Source: CBDFGT01 sp965247225 (GTDB lineage Bacteria > Pseudomonadota > Alphaproteobacteria > Rhizobiales > Rhizobiaceae). Taken from it: 21,665 bases of DNA. The notes under the pieces were generated by a model. That model was not told the origin of the DNA. It saw nothing but the letters and a program-made list of their open reading frames with translations, and ran no database searches. Position 1 is the stretch's first letter; the number at the start of each line of letters is the position of its first letter. The DNA is taken from NCBI GenBank assembly GCA_965247225.1, contig CBDFGT010000021.1:1-21665 (forward strand). Direction: 5' to 3'. The translations under genes were made by a program, and so were the position numbers. Shown piece by piece: positions 15,307 through 21,665 of the stretch.

Positions 15307-17104
15307 TTAAAATGCCGCCGCCTCCAGCGCCATAATGCTGTCGGCGCCGGTTTCGATACGGGCCTTGCGCAATGCCGTTTCCGGCATGATTTTTTCCATA
15401 TAGAACCTGCCGGTGATGAGCTTGTTGCGCAGATAATCGTCCTGCGCACCGCCACCTGCAGCAAGGGCATCATTGGCAGCCTTGGCCATTTTCGCCCACA
15501 TATAGCCCAGAACAACCAGACCGAAGAGATGCATATAGTCCGTTGAACCCGCCCCGGCATTGTCCGGCTTGGCCATGGCATTCTGCATGAACCACATTGT
15601 GGACAGCCTGGAGGTCATTCAGGCCCTTCTTCAGGCTTTTGGTGTAGAAAGCCAGATTCTCATCCGCACGGTTTTCCTCGCAGAAATCCCCGATCTCCCT
15701 GAACATGGCCATCACCGCCCGGCCGCCGTTCAGGCCCAGCTTGCGACCGACCAGATCCAGTGCCTGAATGCCATTGGCACCTTCATAGATCATGGCAATA
15801 CGGGCATCGCGGACATACTGGCTCATGCCCCATTCCTCGATATAGCCATGACCACCATAGACCTGCTGTGCCATCACCGCGTGATCAAAGCCCTTGTCCG
15901 TCATGACGCCCTTGAGGATCGGGGTCATAAGGCTGAGAATGTCATCGGCGGCCTGACGTTCGGCAGCATCCGGACTGCGATGGGCGATATCGGATTTCAG
16001 GGCCGTATAAAGCGCAAAGGCGCGACCGGCCTCATTGAAGCTTTTGATGGTCATCAGGACCCGGCGGATATCGGGATGAACGATCAGCGGATCGGCTTTC
16101 TTGTCCGGGAACTTGACGCCCGACAGCGAGCGGCCCTGGATGCGCTCCCGCGCATAATGGGCGGCATTCTGGCAAGCGATTTCTGCAATGGCGAGGCCCT
16201 GAAGGCCAACACCCAGACGCGCCTCGTTCATCATGACAAACATGGCATTGAGACCGCGATTGGCCTCTCCGATCAGATAGGCTGTTGCACCATCATAATT
16301 CATGACACAGGTGGAATTGCCGTGAATGCCCATCTTGTGTTCAATCGCGCCGCAGGACAGACCATTGCGCGCACCCGGGACACCGCCATCACCCACCATG
16401 AATTTTGGCACGATAAACAAGGAAATGCCCTTTGTGCCTTCCGGCGCACCTTCAATACGGGCCAGGACAAGATGGATGATGTTTTGCGCCATGTCATGTT
16501 CGCCGGCCGAGATGAATATTTTCTGGCCGGTAATCCGGTAGCTGCCATCGGCCTGCGGCACAGCCTTTGTGCGCAGAAGACCAAGATCCGTGCCACAATG
16601 CGGTTCCGTCAGGTTCATGGTCCCGGTCCATATGCCTGCCACCATGTTTGGCAGGTATAGGGATTTCTGCTCGTCTGTTCCGTGGGTCATGATGGCTGCA
16701 ATAGCTCCCTGCGTCAGCCCCGGATACATGAGCAGGGCCATATTGGCCGAAATCATGAATTCGGACACCGCCGTGTGCAGCGTATAGGGAAGACCCTGGC
16801 CGCCAAACTCTTCCGGAACGGAAAGTCCAAGCCAACCGCCCTCGCAATACCGGTCAAAGGCCTGCCTGTAACCATCCGGCACAGTAACCGATCCGTCGTC
16901 ATGGCGCGTACAGCCCTGCTGGTCACCCGACAGGTTGACCGGAAACATCACCTCTTCCGAAAGCTTTGCAGCCTCGCCCAGAATGGCCTCCAGAAGATCC
17001 GGCGATACATCGGCAAAGCCGGGAAGATTGTTGTAACGCTCAATACCCAGAACATTGTTGAGTATGAAAAGTGTGTCTTCTACTGGTGCCTTGTAAACTG
17101 GCAT
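15307..17104 (-). CDS. fadE: Acyl-CoA dehydrogenase, long FadE/DmdC-type (one frameshift)
   Basis: This FAD enzyme makes the trans-2 double bond in acyl-CoA, the first oxidation of the cycle. GWLGLSVPEEFGGQGLPYTL is the N-terminal helical domain. MNLTEPHCGTDLGLLRTKA and GQKIFISAGEHD are the central flavin-contacting strands. IYEGANGIQALDLVGRKLG holds the probable catalytic Glu441. A C-terminal extension typical of the roughly 600-residue family follows. The frame changes once near 15604, at about residue 501, after KKGLNDLQA. One extra base explains it, and the protein continues STMWFMQNAMAKPDNAGAGS to TAA at 15307-15309, giving 598 residues. The ATG at 17104 follows GAGGAG. It is the first gene of the fad operon and sits below a strong palindrome at 17148-17181. 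Chain-length preference cannot be read from sequence. Confidence 0.9.
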
Positions 17105-17147
17105 ACGGATCTCCTCACCCGATTGTGCGTTCTGAACCTCTTCCTAC

Positions 17148-17181
17148 AAAATTTTGACGTGTGCGTAAACGTCAAAATTTT
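17148..17181. promoter_or_regulatory. Perfect 13-bp palindrome upstream of fadE, probable operator
   Basis: AAAATTTTGACGT and ACGTCAAAATTTT flank an 8-base centre, 44 bases before the fadE start. The inner ACGT-containing half-sites recall, from memory, sites of regulators of acyl-CoA degradation in proteobacteria (MerR-family LiuR or TetR-family types). No such regulator gene is in the window. It could also form an RNA hairpin in the fadE leader. Confidence 0.55.
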
Positions 17182-17631
17182 CATATTTCAAAAATTTATG
17201 GGTCGAAATGTTCAACAGGTCCGCGGATGTGCGCCCAACCTCACCCTCTTATGGTGACCGTCATCACAGCCTATCATCTTTTCCGTGTGCAAACCTGATG
17301 CCTGAAACCAGACGTCCCGTTGATAAAGGTGGCAGGACTTTCAAATGTGTTAAAAAAATCCGCATGCATTAACCACTTCTTTACCACGTTTTGTGAAATG
17401 TAGTTCCAGGGAAAAGTGAGCCGCAATTTTATTCTCGCGTCGTTGCGGTTCTGCATTGTCCGGATTTTCCGGCAAACAAACACTGGTCAGTCCGGGGAAA
17501 GACAACCCCCGTAATACCTCAAGTCTGATTGCATAATTCTGGTGAGCATGGATGCATGCTTCCATCATGAACTTCGAGATTATAGCGGCTGATTTTGCAG
17601 AGCTGCACAGTAGACAGAGCGAGAAAAGAGT
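17182..17631. other. Non-coding stretch between fadE and podJ
   Basis: With the palindrome above, the gene-free gap totals 527 bp. No reading frame here looks coding; the open readings are short and in mixed frames. Two TTAA elements lie at about 17349 and 17369, the second within ATTAACC, which resembles a CtrA half-site. Their spacing does not fit TTAA-N7-TTAA. TGGATGCATGCTTCCA near 17550 is an imperfect palindrome. The podJ promoter and possibly a small RNA should lie here, but none can be fixed by eye. Confidence 0.4.
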
Positions 17632-20600
17632 ATGAACGGTTCGCGATCACAACCTGGTTCAATGGGAGAACGCTCCTCAATCGATGCTCTGAATCGCACG
17701 ATTCAAGGACTGGAAGCCCGTATCGAAGGTCTGATCACGCCCCGGACCCAGGCAAAACCGGTCCAGGAAAAAACCAGCGCCTATGATTCTGTGTCCGAGA
17801 TTATCCATCGCCAGCGTGCGCTTGACAAAAACCGTATCCACAGCACTGCAGAGCGCAAGGTCAATCCTGCCGTTACCGAACCGGCCATGCCGCGCTATCA
17901 GCGCCCGATGATGCCGGAAGCGCGCCAGAGACTGTCAGAGACACATCCAGCAGCCACAGACGCGGGCATGAAAGATATCGCCCAGGCACTGGTGAGCCTT
18001 CGACAGGATCTGAAAAAGGATATTGCCGAGGGTGTTTCACGCGAAGTCAGCAATCTGCGTGCCGAACTGCGTTCCATCAAGTCCGCTTCCGGGGACACCG
18101 CCTTTGCCATCGAGATGAAGGACGATCTGGCCCGCCTTGCCGACAGCATTGCCAAACTCAGCCATCAGGCGTCGCCTGCAGATGCGCGTGACTTGCAGCG
18201 GGAATTTGATGATCTGCGGTCTGCCATCGACGGTCTGGCCGGCATGACCAGCTGACGCATATGCAAACCAGCTTTTCCAATATGGAAAAAAATCTGGAAG
18301 GTTTCAATGCCGCTGCCCTGCAGGACGATCTGCTGACACTTGCCTATCAGCTTGATGATATCAAGGCGCATCTGGGCGCGATGGGTTCATCTCCGGCAAT
18401 TCAGGCTCTGGAAAGCCGCCTGATTTCGATTGCATCGGACATCGAGAGCCTGGGCAATCGTCCCGGCAGCAATGAGCGCGTCATCGCGGAGCAGTTTGCA
18501 GGTCTTGATTTGCGGCTGGACGAGATCAGCCGTGCCATTGCAGCAGCAGCACGCTCGAGCGCACCGCAGTTTGATCCGTCTGTCCTGTCGCGGTTTGAAA
18601 GCCAGATCGACCATCTGGCCAATCAGATGGACAGCATATCACGCATGTCCGGCGACAGTGGCGTCAGTGCCCGCATTGAGGCGCTTGCCGAAAGGATTGA
18701 AGATCTGGTCGGAGAAGCCACTGCCGTTCGCCTTGAGGAGCGCATTGCCCAGCTTTCCAAGCTTCTGGAACAATCCCAGCGCAGCGACAGCCAGCCACAT
18801 CTTGCCGGTTTCCTGTCCGACATTTCCGCGCGTATCGATGCGATGGATCACGGTTCGGTCAATCACGCGCTTGAAGAACGGCTGGATTACCTTGCCCGAC
18901 GCATTGATGACATGGTTTCGATGCCGTCGTCTTCGACTGGTATTTCCGGCACAGACCCGCGGATTGTTGCCCGGATGGAGAGCCGTCTTGACGACATCGT
19001 TTCCAGACTGGACGGACAGTCGGCCCAGCCACCGGTCGAAGCGTTCCGTTCCCTTGAACGACAGATCGCCAACCTCACGACGCTTCTCAATGCGCCCGGA
19101 GGCAGCGGCGGTGCCATTCCGGCGGAATTTGAAAACAGAATGATGGCGCTGGAAGACTATATGGCAACCAGTGATGAATTTATCATGGAGGCTGCCCGCC
19201 AGGCCGCCGAAGCTGTTGCTGAAGTCTATGCCCGCAATTCCAATGCAGCAGGCAACATGGTTTTCGGCGCTGCGAGCCCGGATATTTCGGCGCTGACCCA
19301 GGATTTGCGTGCCCTGGAAGATCTGACCCGGTCGAGCGAAGAGCGAACACACCAGACATTTGCAGCCCTGCATGGCACGCTGGTGCAAATTGCAGACCGG
19401 CTGGACCGCATGGAAAGCGGCCCTGAACGCGACGAACGCATCTCCAAAAGATCACAAAGCGATAGCATTTCATCAGACAAGACTGACTATCTGGAATACC
19501 AGCCTGAACTTGATCCATTCCTGACACCCGGCAGGACCACTGCCCCGGCAGTCGAAACCCGGTCACCGCTGAATGCCATCCTGTCGCGCGATTCATCCGA
19601 ACCGGCGCGGATGCCGCGTGTGAGCCTGCACGAACTTGAGACTGCAGACATTTCATCCGCGCAGCAGCGTGCGGCAGTGCGGGATCGTGAACTGCCGGTT
19701 ACCGGTCATGAGTCCCATAGAGCCGCTTCTGCACAGACAGTGCCAGTCTCATCAGAACCAGACATTGCGCCTGCGCTGACAGGCACAGAACGCACGACCG
19801 TAGAGCCACCGCCACGGCTCGATATATCTGACCTGACTGAAGCCGAGGATTCCCATCTCCTGCTGGAACCCGGCTCAGGTGCACCGGATGTGAAAAAAAT
19901 CCTGGCCAAGGTGCGTGCAACAAAGGCGGCAGAGCCCGCCGGCGGTCCAACAGATTCGGAAAAGGTCGACTTCATCTCCGCCGCACGCCGCGCTGCACAG
20001 GCAGCAGCAGCCGATATTGACAGTTCAGACCGTATTGCCGCTCCTTCCGGATCCCGGATTGCCGCTCCAAAAGCGGAATCAGGTCTTGCCAAACACCGCC
20101 GTTGTACTTCTGCTGTCTGCGGGTTTCATACTTCTGGGTGTTATGTCCTACCCGCTTGTCAGCACCTTCCTGGGTGGACGGGCAGCGCCTGAGGCTCCGC
20201 CCATAGAACAGTCCGCCGTGACAGATGCTGGAGAACCGGAAACCAAAGCACAGGCAAAACCTGCCGCATCTGCAGAGCCGACGGAACCTGCTGAAAAACC
20301 GGCTGCCATCCCCGAGAGCCCTGAAGCGGCTGTCGCGCCTGCTGATATTCCGGTCGTTGAGCCGAATACGACGCTGCCGTCTCCAGCTCCCGATGCTGCG
20401 ACCACACCGGGCAACCAGGTGATCAAGCCGGTTGCAATGGCTGGTTCAGAAGGCAGCATGACAACAGATCCGGTGGTTTCGGCCCCGAACAGTGCGCCAG
20501 CTACGTCCATTGCAACCCTTGACGTTCCCGCATCCATCGGACCTGCATCCCTGGTCGATGCAGCCAAAAAAGGTGATGTGATTGCCCTGTTTGAAGTGGC

Positions 20601-21378
20601 GGCCCGCTACACGGACGGACGTGGCGTCAAGGTCGACCTGCAGGAGGCCGCCAAATGGTATGCCATTGCCGCAGACAGGGGATTTGCACCAGCGCAATAT
20701 CGTCTTGCGACCTTTTATGAAAAGGGAACCGGCGTTGCCCGCGACACTGTGAAGGCGCGACAGTATTATGAAATGGCTGCCGGTCAGGGCAATGCCAGTG
20801 CCATGCACAATCTGGCGGTTCTGGCCGCAACCGGCGTTGAACCATCCGGCAATCCCGACATGGCGGAGGCTGCAAAATGGTTCCAGAAAGCCGCCGATCT
20901 TGGCGTACAGGACAGCCAGTTCAATCTGGCAATCCTTTATGCACGTGGCAACGGCGTGGCACAGGATCTCGAAGAATCCTATAAATGGTTCTCTGTTGCA
21001 GCCATGGAAGGCGACAAGGACGCCGCCCAGAAGCGCGATGAAGTTGCCGCCGCCATGCAGCCAGCCCAGCTGGAAAGCGCCAGGGCGAAGGTAGCCGCCT
21101 GGAAAAAGCAACCGCTGAATGACACGGCCAATTCTGTTACGGTTCCGGACGAATGGGCCGGTAATGGCACCAAAACGGCGTCGGTCGATATGGGCAAGGC
21201 TATTACCAATATTCAGGCGATCCTGAACAATAATGGATTTGATGCGGGCAAGCCGGATGGCAAGATGGGTGCAAAGACCGTTGCAGCGATCAAGGCTTTC
21301 CAGAAATCCATCGGTGAAGCGCCAACGGGCGAAATTACCGACACCCTGGTAAAAGCGTTGCTGGATCGCAACACATAA
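17632..21378 (+). CDS. podJ: PodJ-like polar organelle development / localisation factor with Sel1 repeats and peptidoglycan-binding domain (two frameshifts)
   Basis: PodJ proteins mark a cell pole and recruit division and polarity factors. The start is at 17632, with RSSIDALNRTIQGLEARIEGL near the N-terminus as in rhizobial PodJ. Residues to about 800 are a long series of coiled-coil segments (repeated LEERIAQLSKLLEQ, LEERLDYLARRIDDM and similar) ending in an acidic, Pro-rich stretch. A single membrane helix (VVLLLSAGFILLGVMSYPLV, about residues 823-843) follows. The periplasmic part has a Pro/Ala linker, about four Sel1 repeats (974-1142; AAKWYAIAADRGFAPAQYRL) and a C-terminal peptidoglycan-binding domain (about 1187-1248). 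The frame shifts near 18244 (one base missing) and at 20091-20093 (one extra A in AAA). The two cancel, giving 1248 residues. The break at 18255 and the ATG at 18261 are therefore not a real gene boundary. Confidence 0.88.
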
Positions 21379-21665
21379 ACACGGATGGTGTTTTCAGGCA
21401 TGCCACCAGCGCTTTGAAACCGGCAAAAGGGCACGCATGTCCTCTTGAAGCATAGATTTCTGGCCGTTCAGACCGCTGGCAGCGGGCCTGTGAACCGAAT
21501 TTTATTCATCTGCAAGTATAAGCTTCTTCTGATTGAAGGGCTGACCTAATTCTGTCACCTTCCTGCAATAGAAATCCGTGTTATTGGTGATCTGCATCGC
21601 CTTTGACATTCCATCAGAATATGCGACCTGTCGAGGCAGGTCTTCAGGCGTTCAGAGGGTTGCCC
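21379..21665. other. Sequence after podJ to the window end
   Basis: No coding frame is supported in these 287 bases. GACCTG (21625-21630) and CAGGTC (21637-21642) form a small hairpin around six bases. TTGACA occurs at 21603-21608, without a good -10 box. A following gene may begin just beyond the window. Confidence 0.3.

Noticed and set aside
15560..16660. Long plus-strand open frame opposite fadE
   Set aside because: It is antisense to acyl-CoA dehydrogenase sequence and shows no family motifs.
17692..17705. TGAATCG / CGATTCA palindrome with two GANTC sites early in podJ
   Set aside because: It lies within the coding region, and two adjacent GANTC sites alone are weak evidence for cell-cycle methylation control.
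18261..20192. Separate gene starting at 18261 downstream of a short PodJ-like gene
   Set aside because: The upstream protein ends only because one base is missing near 18244. The coiled-coil PodJ sequence continues across the break, and 18261 has no ribosome-binding site.
19915..21378. Independent Sel1/peptidoglycan-binding protein starting near 19915
   Set aside because: Its first residues are out of frame with real PodJ sequence. The family sequence enters this frame only at the membrane helix near 20092.

Overview
The window looks like a piece of an alphaproteobacterial chromosome, most likely Hyphomicrobiales and close to Brucellaceae. The reasons are a PodJ-type polar organiser with Sel1 and peptidoglycan-binding domains, a fadE-fadA-fadJ operon, a symporter-fused hybrid histidine kinase, and mscL beside a class I/II aminotransferase. 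The species is an inference from gene content. No search could be run.

Layout. Positions 1-215 (+) hold the 3' end of a CmcI-family (cephalosporin hydroxylase/sugar O-methyltransferase-like) gene. Positions 224-5247 (-) are a tightly overlapping surface-sugar operon: rfbF, rfbG, an RfbC-like epimerase, a zinc-binding C-methyltransferase, a possible tiny linker ORF and a family 2 glycosyltransferase. Together these could make and transfer a CDP-linked, C-methyl-branched 6-deoxyhexose. Next come an aminotransferase and mscL (both -), then a divergent secreted protein with a VHL-beta-like domain and a 1165-aa SSS-PAS-histidine kinase-receiver protein (both +). A 269-bp nested palindromic element lies in the convergent gap before fadJ, fadA and fadE (all -). 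A 527-bp non-coding stretch follows, and then podJ (+) runs almost to the end.

Reading frames. At least fourteen single-base shifts, nearly all in short runs of one base, break the CmcI-like gene, glycosyltransferase, C-methyltransferase, VHL-like gene, fadE and podJ. In each case the protein continues with recognisable family sequence in another frame. Ten of the fourteen fall in the first 2.4 kb. Genes of 3.5 kb and 2.2 kb elsewhere are intact. Sequencing or assembly error is the simplest explanation, so I annotate these as genes spanning the shifts.

No rRNA, tRNA, CRISPR array, transposase or phage gene was seen. The least ordinary items are the branched-sugar operon, the bacterial VHL-beta-like secreted protein and the nested palindromic element, whose outer end contributes the last codons and stop of the histidine kinase gene.
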